Position numbers and translations under genes: made by a program. A DNA stretch of 64,000 bases from Cylicocyclus nassatus (taxonomy: Eukaryota > Nematoda > Chromadorea > Rhabditida > Strongylidae): assembly GCA_958299035.1 (NCBI GenBank), contig CATQJL010000305.1, positions 70,462,792 to 70,526,791 on the forward strand. Direction: 5' to 3'. The stretch's first letter is position 1. Each line of letters opens with the position of its first letter. Positions 33,517 through 47,158 of the stretch are shown here, piece after piece. The notes beneath the pieces were generated by a model. The model searched no databases. It had not been told where the DNA came from and saw nothing but the letters and a program-made list of their open reading frames with translations.

Positions 33517-36500
33517 TTGTAGAGGCAGTAGGCAGCAGTTTCCAGCTGCCAACTGAGGGGAAGGCTTTGTGACTGCCATCCCCTCAGGTGCCGGTCCAGT
33601 AGAGGAGAAGCGCAAATCTCTATGCCTTCTCCTACATGAAGATTTGATGGTTAATTGTAAGTCAAATTCTTTTTGCAAAGTTCTGAGGAAAGTTACAGTT
33701 ATTGTAGAGGCGGTAGGCAGCACTTTCCAGCTGCCAACTGAGGGGAAGGCTTTATGACTGCCATCCCCTCAAGTGCCGTCCAGTAGAGGAGAAGCGCAAA
33801 TCTCTATGCCTTCTCCCGCACGAAAATTTGATGGTTAATTGTAAGTCAAATTCTTTTTGCAAAGTTCTGAGGAAAGTTACAGTTATTGTAGAGGCGTAGG
33901 CAGCACTTTCCAGCTGCCAACTGAGGGGAAGGCTTTGTGACTGCCATCCCCTCAAGTGCCGTCCAGTAGAGGAGAAGCGCAAACCTCTATGCCTTCTCCT
34001 ACATGAAGATTTTATGGTTAATTGTAAGCCAAATTTTTTTGCAAGTCCTGAGGAAAGTTACAGTCATTGTAGAGACGGCAGACAGCAGTTTCCAGCTGCC
34101 AACTAAGGGGAAGGCTTTGTGACTGCCATCCCCTCAAGTGCCGTCCAGTAGAGGAGAAGCGCAAATCTCTATGCCTTCTCCCGCACGAAAATTTGATGGT
34201 TAATTGTAAGTCAAATTCTTTTTGCAAAGTTCTGAGGAAAGTTACAGTTATTGTAGAGGCGTAGGCAGCACTTTCCAGCTGCCAACTGAGGGGAAGGCTT
34301 TGTGACTGCCATCCCCTCAAGTGCCGTCCAGTAAAGGAGAAGCGCAAACCTCTATGCCTTCTCCTACATGAAGATTTGATGGTTAATTGTAAGGCAAATT
34401 TTTTTGCAAGTCCTGAGGAAAGTTACATATTGTAGAGACGGTAGGCAGCAGTTTCCAGCTGCAAACTGAGGGGAAGGCTTTGTGACTGCCATCCCCTCAG
34501 GTGCCGGTCCAGTAGAGGAGAAGCGCAAACCTCTATGCCTTCTCCCAAATGAAGATTTAATGGTAAATTGTAAGTCAAATTCTTTTTCAAAGTCCTGAGG
34601 AAAGTCACAGTTATTGTAGAGGCAGTAGGCAGCAATTTCCAGCTGCCAACTGAGGGGAAGGCTTTGTGACTGCCACCCCCTCAAATGCCGTTCAGTAGAG
34701 GAGAAGCGCAAACCTTTATGCCTTCTCCTACATGAAGATTTGATGGTTAATTGTAAGGCAAATTTTTTTGCAAGTCCTGAGGAAAGTCACAGTTATTGTA
34801 GAGGCAGTAGGCAGCAATTTCCAGCTGCCAACTGAGGGGAAGGCTTTGTGACTGCCACCCCCTCAAATGCCGTTCAGTAGAGGAGAAGCGCAAACCTTTA
34901 TGCCTTCTCCTACATGAAGATTTGATGGTTAATTGTAAGGCAAATTTTTTTGCAAGTCCTGAGGAAAGTTACAGTTATTGTAGAGGCGGTAGGCAGCACT
35001 TTCCAGCTGCCAACTGAGGGGAAGGCTTTATGACTGCCATCCCCTCAAGTGCCGTCCAGTAGAGGAGAAGCGCAAATCTCTATGCCTTCTCCCGCACGAA
35101 AATTTGATGGTTAATTGTAAGTCAAATTCTTTTTGCAAAGTTCTGAGGAAAGTTACAGTTATTGTAGAGGCGTAGGCAGCACTTTCCAGCTGCCAACTGA
35201 GGGGAAGGCTTTGTGACTGCCATCCCCTCAAGTGCCGTCCAGTAGAGGAGAAGCGCAAACCTCTATGCCTTCTCCTACATGAAGATTTTATGGTTAATTG
35301 TAAGCCAAATTTTTTTGCAAGTCCTGAGGAAAGTTACAGTCATTGTAGAGACGGCAGACAGCAGTTTCCAGCTGCCAACTAAGGGGAAGGCTTTGTGACT
35401 GCCATCCCCTCAAGTGCCGTCCAGTAGAGGAGAAGCGCAAATCTCTATGCCTTCTCCCGCACGAAAATTTGATGGTTAATTGTAAGTCAAATTCTTTTTG
35501 CAAAGTTCTGAGGAAAGTTACAGTTATTGTAGAGGCGTAGGCAGCACTTTCCAGCTGCCAACTGAGGGGAAGGCTTTGTGACTGCCATCCCCTCAAGTGC
35601 CGTCCAGTAGAGGAGAAGCGCAAACCTCTATGCCTTCTCCCAAATGAAGATTTAATGGTAAATTGTAAGTCAAATTCTTTTTCAAAGTCCTGAGGAAAGT
35701 CACAGTTATTGTAGAGGCAGTAGGCAGCAATTTCCAGCTGCCAACTGAGGGGAAGGCTTTGTGACTGCCACCCCCTCAAATGCCGTTCAGTAGAGGAGAA
35801 GCGCAAATCTCTATGCCTTCTCCCGCACGAAAATTTGATGGTTAATTGTAAGGCAAATTTTTTTGCAAGTCCTGAGGAAAGTTACAGTTATTGTAGAGGC
35901 AGTAGGCAGCAATTTCCAGCTGCCAACTGAGGGGAAGGCTTTGTGACTGCCACCCCCTCAAATGCCGTTCAGTAGAGGAGAAGCGCAAACCTTTATGCCT
36001 TCTCCTACATGAAGATTTGATGGTTAATTGTAAGGCAAATTTTTTTGCAAGTCCTGAGGAAAGTTACAGTTATTGTAGAGACGGTAGGCAGCAGTTTCCA
36101 GCTGCAAACTGAGGGGAAGGCTTTGTGACTGCCATCCCCTCAGGTGCCGGTCCAGTAGAGGAGAAGCGCAAACCTCTATGCCTTCTCCCAAATGAAGATT
36201 TAATGGTAAATTGTAAGTCAAATTCTTTTTCAAAGTCCTGAGGAAAGTCACAGTTATTGTAGAGACGGTAGGCAGCAGTTTCCAGCTGCCAACTGAGGGG
36301 AATGCTCTATGACTGCCATCCCCTCAAATGCCGTTCAGTAGAGGAGAAGCGCAAACCTTTATGCCTTTTCCTACATGAAGATTTGATGGTTAATTGTAAG
36401 GCAAATTTTTTTTGCAAAGTCCTGAGGAAAGTTATAGTTATTGTAGAGACGGTAGGCAGCAGTTTCCAGCTGCCAACTGTGGGGAAGGCTTTGTGACTGC

Positions 36501-38358
36501 CATCCCCTCAGGTGCCGATCCAGTAGAGGAGAAGCGCAAATCTCTATGCCTTCTCCCGCACGAAAATTTAATGGTTAATTGTAAGCCAAATTCTTTTTGC
36601 AAAGTCCTGAGGAAAGTTACAGTTATTGTAGAGGCAGTAGGCAGCAATTTCCAGCTGCCAACTGAGGGGAAGGCTTTGTGACTGCCACCCCCTCAAGTGC
36701 CGTCAAGTAGAGGAGAAGCGCAAATCTCTATGCCTTCTCCCGCACGAAAATTTGGTGGTTAATTGTAAGTCAAATTCTTTTTGCAAAGTTCTGAGGAAAG
36801 TTACAGTTATTGTAGAGGCGGTAGGCAGCACTTTCCAGCTGCCAACTGAGGGGAAGGCTTTATGACTGCCATCCCCTCAAGTGCCGTCCAGTAGAGGAGA
36901 AGCGCAAACCTCTATGCCTTCTCCCAAATGAAGATTTAATGGTAAATTGTAAGTCAAATTCTTTTTCAAAGTCCTGAGGAAAGTCACAGTTATTGTAGAG
37001 GCGGTAGGCAGCAGTTTCCAGCTGCCAATTGAGGGGAATGCTTTATGACTGCCATCCCCTCAAGTGCCGTCCAGTAGAGGAGAAGCGCAAACCTTTATGC
37101 CTTCTCCTACATGAAGATTTGATGGTTAATTGTAAGGCAAATTTTTTTTGCAAAGTCCTGAGGAAAGTTATAGTTATTGTAGAGACGGTAGGCAGCAGTT
37201 TCCAGCTGCCAACTGTGGGGAAGGCTTTGTGACTGCCATCCCCTCAGGTGCCGATCCAGTAGAGGAGAAGCGCAAATCTCTATGCCTTCTCCCGCACGAA
37301 AATTTAATGGTTAATTGTAAGCCAAATTCTTTTTGCAAAGTCCTGATGAAAGTTACAGTTATTGTAGAGGCAGTAGGCAGCAATTTCCAGCTGCCAACTG
37401 AGGGGAAGGCTTTGTGACTGCCACCCCCTCAAGTGCCGTCAAGTAGAGGAGAAGCGCAAATCTCTATGCCTTCTCCCGCACGAAAATTTGATGGTTAATT
37501 GTAAGTCAAATTCTTTTTCAAAGTCCTGAGGAAAGTTACAGTTATTGTAGAGGCGGTAGGCAGCAGTTTCCAGCTGCCAATTGAGGGGAATGCTTTATGA
37601 CTGCCATCCCCTCAAGTGCCGTCCAGTAGAGGAGAAGCGCAAACCTTTATGCCTTCTCCTACATGAAGATTTGATGGTTAATTGTAAGGCAAATTTTTTT
37701 TGCAAAGTCCTGAGGAAAGTTATAGTTATTGTAGAGACGGTAGGCAGCAGTTTCCAGCTGCCAACTGTGGGGAAGGCTTTGTGACTGCCATCCCCTCAGG
37801 TGCCGATCCAGTAGAGGAGAAGCGCAAACCTTTATGCCTTCTCCTACATGAAGATTTGATGGTTAATTGTAAGGCAAATTTTTTTTGCAAAGTCCTGAGG
37901 AAAGTTATAGTTATTGTAGAGACGGTAGGCAGCAGTTTCCAGCTGCCAACTGTGGGGAAGGCTTTGTGACTGCCATCCCCTCAGGTGCCGATCCAGTAGA
38001 GGAGAAGCGCAAATCTCTATGCCTTCTCCCGCACGAAAATTTAATGGTTAATTGTAAGCCAAATTCTTTTTGCAAAGTCCTTAGGAAAGTTACAGTTATT
38101 GTAGAGGCAGTAGGCAGCAATTTCCAGCTGCCAACTGAGGGGAAGGCTTTGTGACTGCCACCCCCTCAAGTGCCGTCAAGTAGAGGAGAAGCGCAAATCT
38201 CTATGCCTTCTCCCGCACGAAAATTTGATGGTTAATTGTAAGTCAAATTCTTTTTGCAAAGTTCTGAGGAAAGTTACAGTTATTGTAGAGGCGGTAGGCA
38301 GCACTTTCCAGCTGCCAACTGAGGGGAAGGCTTTATGACTGCCATCCCCTCAAGTGCC

Positions 38359-39380
38359 GTCCAGTAGAGGAGAAGCGCAAACCTCTATGCCTTCTCCCAA
38401 ATGAAGATTTAATGGTAAATTGTAAGTCAAATTCTTTTTCAAAGTCCTGAGGAAAGTCACAGTTATTGTAGAGACGGTAGGCAGCAGTTTCCAGCTGCCA
38501 ATTGAGGGGAATGCTTTATGACTGCCATCCCCTCAAGTGCCGTCCAGTAGAGGAAAAGCGCAAACCTTTATGCCTTCCCCTACATGAAGATTTGATGGTT
38601 AATTGTAAGTCAAATTCTTTTTCAAAGTCCTGAGGAAAGTTATAGTTATTGTAGAGGCGGTAGGCAGCAGTTTCCAGCTGCCAACTGAGGGGAAGGCTTT
38701 ATGACTGCCATCCCCTCAAGTGCCGTCCAGTAGAGGAAAAGCGCAAACCTTTATGCCTTCCCCTATATGAAGATTTGATGGTTAATTGTAAGTCAAATTC
38801 TTTTTCAAAGTCCTGAGGAAAGTCACAGTTATTGTAGAGGCGGTAGGCAGCAGTTTCCAGCTGCCAATTGAGGGGAATGCTTTATGACTGCCATCCCCTC
38901 AAGTGCCGTCCAGTAGAGGAGAAGCGCAAACCTTTATGCCTTCTCCTACATGAAGATTTGATGGTTAATTGTAAGGCAAATTTTTTTTTGCAAAGTCCTG
39001 AGGAAAGTTATAGTTATTGTAGAGGCGGTAGGCAGCAGTTTCCAGCTGCCAACTGAGGGGAAGGCTTTATGACTGCCATCCCCTCAAGTGCCGTCCAGTA
39101 GAGGAAAAGCGCAAACCTTTATGCCTTCCCCTACATGAAGATTTGATGGTTAATTGTAAGTCAAATTCTTTTTCAAAGTCCTGAGGAAGGTCACAGTTAT
39201 TGTAGAGACGGTAGGCAGCAGTTTCCAACTGCCAACTGAGGGGAATGCTTTATGACTGCTATCCCCTCAAATGCCGTTCAGTAGAGGAGAAACGCAAACC
39301 TTTATGCCTTCTCCTACATGAAGATTTGATGGTTAATTGTAAGCCAAATTTTTTGCAAAGTCCTGAGGAAAGTTATAGTT
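38359..39380. repeat. Core block copy 3
   Basis: Matches copy 1 at a shift of about 8250 bp. A T9 run near 38981 lengthens this copy by 1 base. GACTGCTATCC near 39257 is private. Confidence 0.78.
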
Positions 39381-40561
39381 ATTGTAGAGGCAGTAGGCAG
39401 CAGTTTCCAGCTCCCAACTGAGGGGAAGGCTTTGTGACTGCCATCCCCTCAGGTGCCGGTCCAGTAGAGGAGAAGCGCAAACCTCTATGCCTTCTCCCAA
39501 ATGAAGATTTAATGGTAAATTGTAAGTCAAATTCTTTTTCAAAGTCCTGAGGAAAGTCACAGTTATTGTAGAGGCAGTAGGCAGCAATTTCCAGCTGCCA
39601 ACTGAGGGGAAGGCTTTGTGACTGCCACCCCCTCAAATGCCGTTCAGTAGAGGAGAAGCGCAAACCTTTATGCCTTCTCCTACATGAAGATTTGATGGTT
39701 AATTGTAAGGCAAATTTTTTTGCAAGTCCTGAGGAAAGTTACAGTTATTGTAGAGACGGTAGGCAGCAGTTTCCAGCTGCAAACTGAGGGGAAGGCTTTG
39801 TGACTACCATCCCCTCAGGTGCCGGTCCAGTAGAGGAGAAGCGCAAACCTCTATGCCTTCTCTCAAATGAAGATTTAATGGTAAATTGTAAGTCAAATTC
39901 TTTTTCAAAGTCCTGAGGAAAGTCACAGTTATTGTAGAGACGGTAGGCAGCAGTTTCCAGCTGCCAACTGAGGGGAATGCTCTATGACTGCCATCCCCTC
40001 AAATGCCGTTCAGTAGAGGAGAAGCGCAAACCTTTATGCCTTCTCCTACATGAAGATTTGATGGTTAATTGTAAGGCAAATTTTTTTTGCAAAGTCCTGA
40101 GGAAAGTTATAGTTATTGTAGAGACGGTAGGCAGCAGTTTCCAGCTGCCAACTGTGGGGAAGGCTTTGTGACTGCCATCCCCTCAGGTGCCGATCCAGTA
40201 GAGGAGAAGCGCAAATCTCTATGCCTTCTCCCGCACGAAAATTTAATGGTTAATTGTAAGCCAAATTCTTTTTGCAAAGTCCTGAGGAAAGTTACAGTTA
40301 TTGTAGAGGCAGTAGGCAGCAATTTCCAGCTGCCAACTGAGGGGAAGGCTTTGTGACTGCCACCCCCTCAAGTGCCGTCAAGTAGAGGAGAAGCGCAAAT
40401 CTCTATGCCTTCTCCCGCACGAAAATTTGATGGTTAATTGTAAGTCAAATTCTTTTTGCAAAGTTCTGAGGAAAGTTACAGTTATTGTAGAGGCGGTAGG
40501 CAGCACTTTCCAGCTGCCAACTGAGGGGAAGGCTTTATGACTGCCATCCCCTCAAGTGCCG

Positions 40562-41582
40562 TCCAGTAGAGGAGAAGCGCAAACCTCTATGCCTTCTCCC
40601 AAATGAAGATTTAATGGTAAATTGTAAGTCAAATTCTTTTTCAAAGTCCTGAGGAAAGTCACAGTTATTGTAGAGACGGTAGGCAGCAGTTTCCAGCTGC
40701 CAATTGAGGGGAATGCTTTATGACTGCCATCCCCTCAAGTGCCGTCCAGTAGAGGAAAAGCGCAAACCTTTATGCCTTCCCCTACATGAAGATTTGATGG
40801 TTAATTGTAAGTCAAATTCTTTTTCAAAGTCCTGAGGAAAGTTATAGTTATTGTAGAGGCGGTAGGCAGCAGTTTCCAGCTGCCAACTGAGGGGAAGGCT
40901 TTATGACTGCCATCCCCTCAAGTGCCGTCCAGTAGAGGAAAAGCGCAAACCTTTATGCCTTCCCCTATATGAAGATTTGATGGTTAATTGTAAGTCAAAT
41001 TCTTTTTCAAAGTCCTGAGGAAAGTCACAGTTATTGTAGAGGCGGTAGGCAGCAGTTTCCAGCTGCCAATTGAGGGGAATGCTTTATGACTGCCATCCCC
41101 TCAAGTGCCGTCCAGTAGAGGAGAAGCGCAAACCTTTATGCCTTCTCCTACATGAAGATTTGATGGTTAATTGTAAGGCAAATTTTTTTTGCAAAGTCCT
41201 GAGGAAAGTTATAGTTATTGTAGAGGCGGTAGGCAGCAGTTTCCAGCTGCCAACTGAGGGGAAGGCTTTATGACTGCCATCCCCTCAAGTGCCGTCCAGT
41301 AGAGGAAAAGCGCAAACCTTTATGCCTTCCCCTACATGAAGATTTGATGGTTAATTGTAAGTCAAATTCTTTTTCAAAGTCCTGAGGAAGGTCACAGTTA
41401 TTGTAGAGACGGTAGGCAGCAGTTTCCAACTGCCAACTGAGGGGAATGCTTTATGACTGCCATCCCCTCAAATGCCGTTCAGTAGAGGAGAAACGCAAAC
41501 CTTTATGCCTTCTCCTACATGAAGATTTGATGGTTAATTGTAAGCCAAATTTTTTGCAAAGTCCTGAGGAAAGTTATAGTTA
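40562..41582. repeat. Core block copy 4
   Basis: Matches copy 2 at a shift of 8066 bp, including CCTATATGAAG and the CCAACTGCCAAC core loss near 41427. Confidence 0.78.
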
Positions 41583-44571
41583 TTGTAGAGGCAGTAGGCA
41601 GCAGTTTCCAGCTGCCAACTGAGGGGAAGGCTTTGTGACTGCCATCCCCTCAGGTGCCGGTCCAGTAGAGGAGAAGCGCAAATCTCTATGCCTTCTCCTA
41701 CATGAAGATTTGATGGTTAATTGTAAGTCAAATTCTTTTTGCAAAGTTCTGAGGAAAGTTACAGTTATTGTAGAGGCGGTAGGCAGCACTTTCCAGCTGC
41801 CAACTGAGGGGAAGGCTTTATGACTGCCATCCCCTCAAGTGCCGTCCAGTAGAGGAGAAGCGCAAATCTCTATGCCTTCTCCCGCACGAAAATTTGATGG
41901 TTAATTGTAAGTCAAATTCTTTTTGCAAAGTTCTGAGGAAAGTTACAGTTATTGTAGAGGCGTAGGCAGCACTTTCCAGCTGCCAACTGAGGGGAAGGCT
42001 TTGTGACTGCCATCCCCTCAAGTGCCGTCCAGTAGAGGAGAAGCGCAAACCTCTATGCCTTCTCCTACATGAAGATTTTATGGTTAATTGTAAGCCAAAT
42101 TTTTTTGCAAGTCCTGAGGAAAGTTACAGTCATTGTAGAGACGGCAGACAGCAGTTTCCAGCTGCCAACTAAGGGGAAGGCTTTGTGACTGCCATCCCCT
42201 CAAGTGCCGTCCAGTAGAGGAGAAGCGCAAATCTCTATGCCTTCTCCCGCACGAAAATTTGATGGTTAATTGTAAGTCAAATTCTTTTTGCAAAGTTCTG
42301 AGGAAAGTTACAGTTATTGTAGAGGCGTAGGCAGCACTTTCCAGCTGCCAACTGAGGGGAAGGCTTTGTGACTGCCATCCCCTCAAGTGCCGTCCAGTAA
42401 AGGAGAAGCGCAAACCTCTATGCCTTCTCCTACATGAAGATTTGATGGTTAATTGTAAGGCAAATTTTTTTGCAAGTCCTGAGGAAAGTTACAGTTATTG
42501 TAGAGACGGTAGGCAGCAGTTTCCAGCTGCAAACTGAGGGGAAGGCTTTGTGACTGCCATCCCCTCAGGTGCCGGTCCAGTAGAGGAGAAGCGCAAACCT
42601 CTATGCCTTCTCCCAAATGAAGATTTAATGGTAAATTGTAAGTCAAATTCTTTTTCAAAGTCCTGAGGAAAGTCACAGTTATTGTAGAGGCAGTAGGCAG
42701 CAATTTCCAGCTGCCAACTGAGGGGAAGGCTTTGTGACTGCCACCCCCTCAAATGCCGTTCAGTAGAGGAGAAGCGCAAACCTTTATGCCTTCTCCTACA
42801 TGAAGATTTGATGGTTAATTGTAAGGCAAATTTTTTTGCAAGTCCTGAGGAAAGTCACAGTTATTGTAGAGGCAGTAGGCAGCAATTTCCAGCTGCCAAC
42901 TGAGGGGAAGGCTTTGTGACTGCCACCCCCTCAAATGCCGTTCAGTAGAGGAGAAGCGCAAACCTTTATGCCTTCTCCTACATGAAGATTTGATGGTTAA
43001 TTGTAAGGCAAATTTTTTTGCAAGTCCTGAGGAAAGTTACAGTTATTGTAGAGGCGGTAGGCAGCACTTTCCAGCTGCCAACTGAGGGGAAGGCTTTATG
43101 ACTGCCATCCCCTCAAGTGCCGTCCAGTAGAGGAGAAGCGCAAATCTCTATGCCTTCTCCCGCACGAAAATTTGATGGTTAATTGTAAGTCAAATTCTTT
43201 TTGCAAAGTTCTGAGGAAAGTTACAGTTATTGTAGAGGCGTAGGCAGCACTTTCCAGCTGCCAACTGAGGGGAAGGCTTTGTGACTGCCATCCCCTCAAG
43301 TGCCGTCCAGTAGAGGAGAAGCGCAAACCTCTATGCCTTCTCCTACATGAAGATTTTATGGTTAATTGTAAGCCAAATTTTTTTGCAAGTCCTGAGGAAA
43401 GTTACAGTCATTGTAGAGACGGCAGACAGCAGTTTCCAGCTGCCAACTAAGGGGAAGGCTTTGTGACTGCCATCCCCTCAAGTGCCGTCCAGTAGAGGAG
43501 AAGCGCAAATCTCTATGCCTTCTCCCGCACGAAAATTTGATGGTTAATTGTAAGTCAAATTCTTTTTGCAAAGTTCTGAGGAAAGTTACAGTTATTGTAG
43601 AGGCGTAGGCAGCACTTTCCAGCTGCCAACTGAGGGGAAGGCTTTGTGACTGCCATCCCCTCAAGTGCCGTCCAGTAAAGGAGAAGCGCAAACCTCTATG
43701 CCTTCTCCTACATGAAGATTTGATGGTTAATTGTAAGGCAAATTTTTTTGCAAGTCCTGAGGAAAGTTACAGTTATTGTAGAGACGGTAGGCAGCAGTTT
43801 CCAGCTGCAAACTGAGGGGAAGGCTTTGTGACTGCCATCCCCTCAGGTGCCGGTCCAGTAGAGGAGAAGCGCAAACCTCTATGCCTTCTCCCAAATGAAG
43901 ATTTAATGGTAAATTGTAAGTCAAATTCTTTTTCAAAGTCCTGAGGAAAGTCACAGTTATTGTAGAGGCAGTAGGCAGCAATTTCCAGCTGCCAACTGAG
44001 GGGAAGGCTTTGTGACTGCCACCCCCTCAAATGCCGTTCAGTAGAGGAGAAGCGCAAATCTCTATGCCTTCTCCCGCACGAAAATTTGATGGTTAATTGT
44101 AAGGCAAATTTTTTTGCAAGTCCTGAGGAAAGTTACAGTTATTGTAGAGGCAGTAGGCAGCAATTTCCAGCTGCCAACTGAGGGGAAGGCTTTGTGACTG
44201 CCACCCCCTCAAATGCCGTTCAGTAGAGGAGAAGCGCAAACCTTTATGCCTTCTCCTACATGAAGATTTGATGGTTAATTGTAAGGCAAATTTTTTTGCA
44301 AGTCCTGAGGAAAGTTACAGTTATTGTAGAGACGGTAGGCAGCAGTTTCCAGCTGCAAACTGAGGGGAAGGCTTTGTGACTGCCATCCCCTCAGGTGCCG
44401 GTCCAGTAGAGGAGAAGCGCAAACCTCTATGCCTTCTCCCAAATGAAGATTTAATGGTAAATTGTAAGTCAAATTCTTTTTCAAAGTCCTGAGGAAAGTC
44501 ACAGTTATTGTAGAGACGGTAGGCAGCAGTTTCCAGCTGCCAACTGAGGGGAATGCTCTATGACTGCCATC

Positions 44572-46950
44572 CCCTCAAGTGCCGTCAAGTAGAGGAGAAG
44601 CGCAAATCTCTATGCCTTCTCCCGCACGAAAATTTGGTGGTTAATTGTAAGTCAAATTCTTTTTGCAAAGTTCTGAGGAAAGTTACAGTTATTGTAGAGG
44701 CGGTAGGCAGCACTTTCCAGCTGCCAACTGAGGGGAAGGCTTTATGACTGCCATCCCCTCAAGTGCCGTCCAGTAGAGGAGAAGCGCAAACCTCTATGCC
44801 TTCTCCCAAATGAAGATTTAATGGTAAATTGTAAGTCAAATTCTTTTTCAAAGTCCTGAGGAAAGTCACAGTTATTGTAGAGGCGGTAGGCAGCAGTTTC
44901 CAGCTGCCAATTGAGGGGAATGCTTTATGACTGCCATCCCCTCAAGTGCCGTCCAGTAGAGGAGAAGCGCAAACCTTTATGCCTTCTCCTACATGAAGAT
45001 TTGATGGTTAATTGTAAGGCAAATTTTTTTTGCAAAGTCCTGAGGAAAGTTATAGTTATTGTAGAGACGGTAGGCAGCAGTTTCCAGCTGCCAACTGTGG
45101 GGAAGGCTTTGTGACTGCCATCCCCTCAGGTGCCGATCCAGTAGAGGAGAAGCGCAAATCTCTATGCCTTCTCCCGCACGAAAATTTAATGGTTAATTGT
45201 AAGCCAAATTCTTTTTGCAAAGTCCTGATGAAAGTTACAGTTATTGTAGAGGCAGTAGGCAGCAATTTCCAGCTGCCAACTGAGGGGAAGGCTTTGTGAC
45301 TGCCACCCCCTCAAGTGCCGTCAAGTAGAGGAGAAGCGCAAATCTCTATGCCTTCTCCCGCACGAAAATTTGATGGTTAATTGTAAGTCAAATTCTTTTT
45401 CAAAGTCCTGAGGAAAGTCACAGTTATTGTAGAGGCAGTAGGCAGCAATTTCCAGCTGCCAACCGAGGGGAAGGCTTTGTGACTGCCACCCCCTCAAATG
45501 CCGTTCAGTAGAGGAGAAGCGCAAACCTTTATGCCTTCTCCTACATGAAGATTTGATGGTTAATTGTAAGGCAAATTTTTTTGCAAGTCCTGAGGAAAGT
45601 TACAGTTATTGTAGAGACGGTAGGCAGCAGTTTCCAGCTGCAAACTGAGGGGAAGGCTTTGCGACTGCCATCCCCTCAGGTGCCGGTCCAGTAGAGGAGA
45701 AGCGCAAACCTCTATGCCTTCTCCCAAATGAAGATTTAATGGTAAATTGTAAGTCAAATTCTTTTTCAAAGTCCTGAGGAAAGTCACAGTTATTGTAGAG
45801 ACGGTAGGCAGCAGTTTCCAGCTGCCAACTGAGGGGAATGCTCTATGACTGCCATCCCCTCAAATGCCGTTCAGTAGAGGAGAAGCGCAAACCTTTATGC
45901 CTTTTCCTACATGAAGATTTGATGGTTAATTGTAAGGCAAATTTTTTTTGCAAAGTCCTGAGGAAAGTTATAGTTATTGTAGAGACGGTAGGCAGCAGTT
46001 TCCAGCTGCCAACTGTGGGGAAGGCTTTGTGACTGCCAACCCCTCAGGTGCCGATCCAGTAGAGGAGAAGCGCAAATCTCTATGCCTTCTCCCGCACGAA
46101 AATTTAATGGTTAATTGTAAGCCAAATTCTTTTTGCAAAGTCCTGAGGAAAGTTACAGTTATTGTAGAGGCAGTAGGCAGCAATTTCCAGCTGCCAACTG
46201 AGGGGAAGGCTTTGTGACTGCCACCCCCTCAAGTGCCGTCCAGTAGAGGAGAAGCGCAAATCTCTATGCCTTCTCCCGCACGAAAATTTGATGGTTAATT
46301 GTAAGTCAAATTCTTTTTGCAAAGTTCTGAGGAAAGTTACAGTTATTGTAGAGGCGGTAGGCAGCACTTTCCAGCTGCCAACTGAGGGGAAGGCTTTATG
46401 ACTGCCATCCCCTCAAGTGCCGTCCAGTAGAGGAGAAGCGCAAACCTCTATGCCTTCTCCCAAATGAAGATTTAATGGTAAATTGTAAGTCAAATTCTTT
46501 TTCAAAGTCCTGAGGAAAGTCACAGTTATTGTAGAGGCGGTAGGCAGCAGTTTCCAGCTGCCAATTGAGGGGAATGCTTTATGACTGCCATCCCCTCAAG
46601 TGCCGTCCAGTAGAGGAGAAGCGCAAACCTTTATGCCTTCTCCTACATGAAGATTTGATGGTTAATTGTAAGGCAAATTTTTTTTGCAAAGTCCTGAGGA
46701 AAGTTATAGTTATTGTAGAGACGGTAGGCAGCAGTTTCCAGCTGCCAACTGTGGGGAAGGCTTTGTGACTGCCATCCCCTCAGGTGCCGATCCAGTAGAG
46801 GAGAAGCGCAAATCTCTATGCCTTCTCCCGCACGAAAATTTAATGGTTAATTGTAAGCCAAATTCTTTTTGCAAAGTCCTGAGGAAAGTTACAGTTATTG
46901 TAGAGGCAGTAGGCAGCAATTTCCAGCTGCCAACTAAGGGGAAGGCTTTG
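44572..46950. repeat. Two overlapping re-copies of 35.9-37.5 kb
   Basis: 44572-45380 matches 36690-37498 at a shift of 7882 bp and shares the rare CCTGATGAAAG (near 37344 and 45226) and TTTGGTGG (near 36752 and 44634). 45420-46950 then matches 35884-37414 at a shift of 9536 bp and shares CCTTTTCCTACATG near 36365 and 45901. One ancestral stretch is therefore present three times. CCAACCGAGG near 45461 and GCGACTGCC near 45661 are private changes. Confidence 0.76.
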
Positions 46951-47158
46951 TGACTGCCACCCCCTCAAGTGCCGTCAAGTAGAGGAGAAGCGCAAATCTC
47001 TATGCCTTCTCCCGCACGAAAATTTGATGGTTAATTGTAAGTCAAATTCTTTTTGCAAAGTTCTGAGGAAAGTTACAGTTATTGTAGAGGCGGTAGGCAG
47101 CACTTTCCAGCTGCCAACTGAGGGGAAGGCTTTATGACTGCCATCCCCTCAAGTGCCG

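Larger units (their letters stand above)
37815..44575. repeat. Second copy of 29565-36300 with single-monomer indels
   Basis: The match runs through shifts of 8249, 8250, 8251, 8066, 8068 and 8251 bp. One-base steps are explained by CCTTTTGCC near 30318 (1 base short) and a T9 run near 38981 (1 base long). The step from 8251 to 8066 reflects an extra monomer in the first copy at about 32.15-32.35 kb. The step from 8066 to 8068 is the 2-base loss in TTACATATTG near 34424. The return to 8251 reflects an extra monomer in the second copy near 43.7-43.85 kb. After about 44575 the second copy jumps ahead by two monomers. Confidence 0.8.
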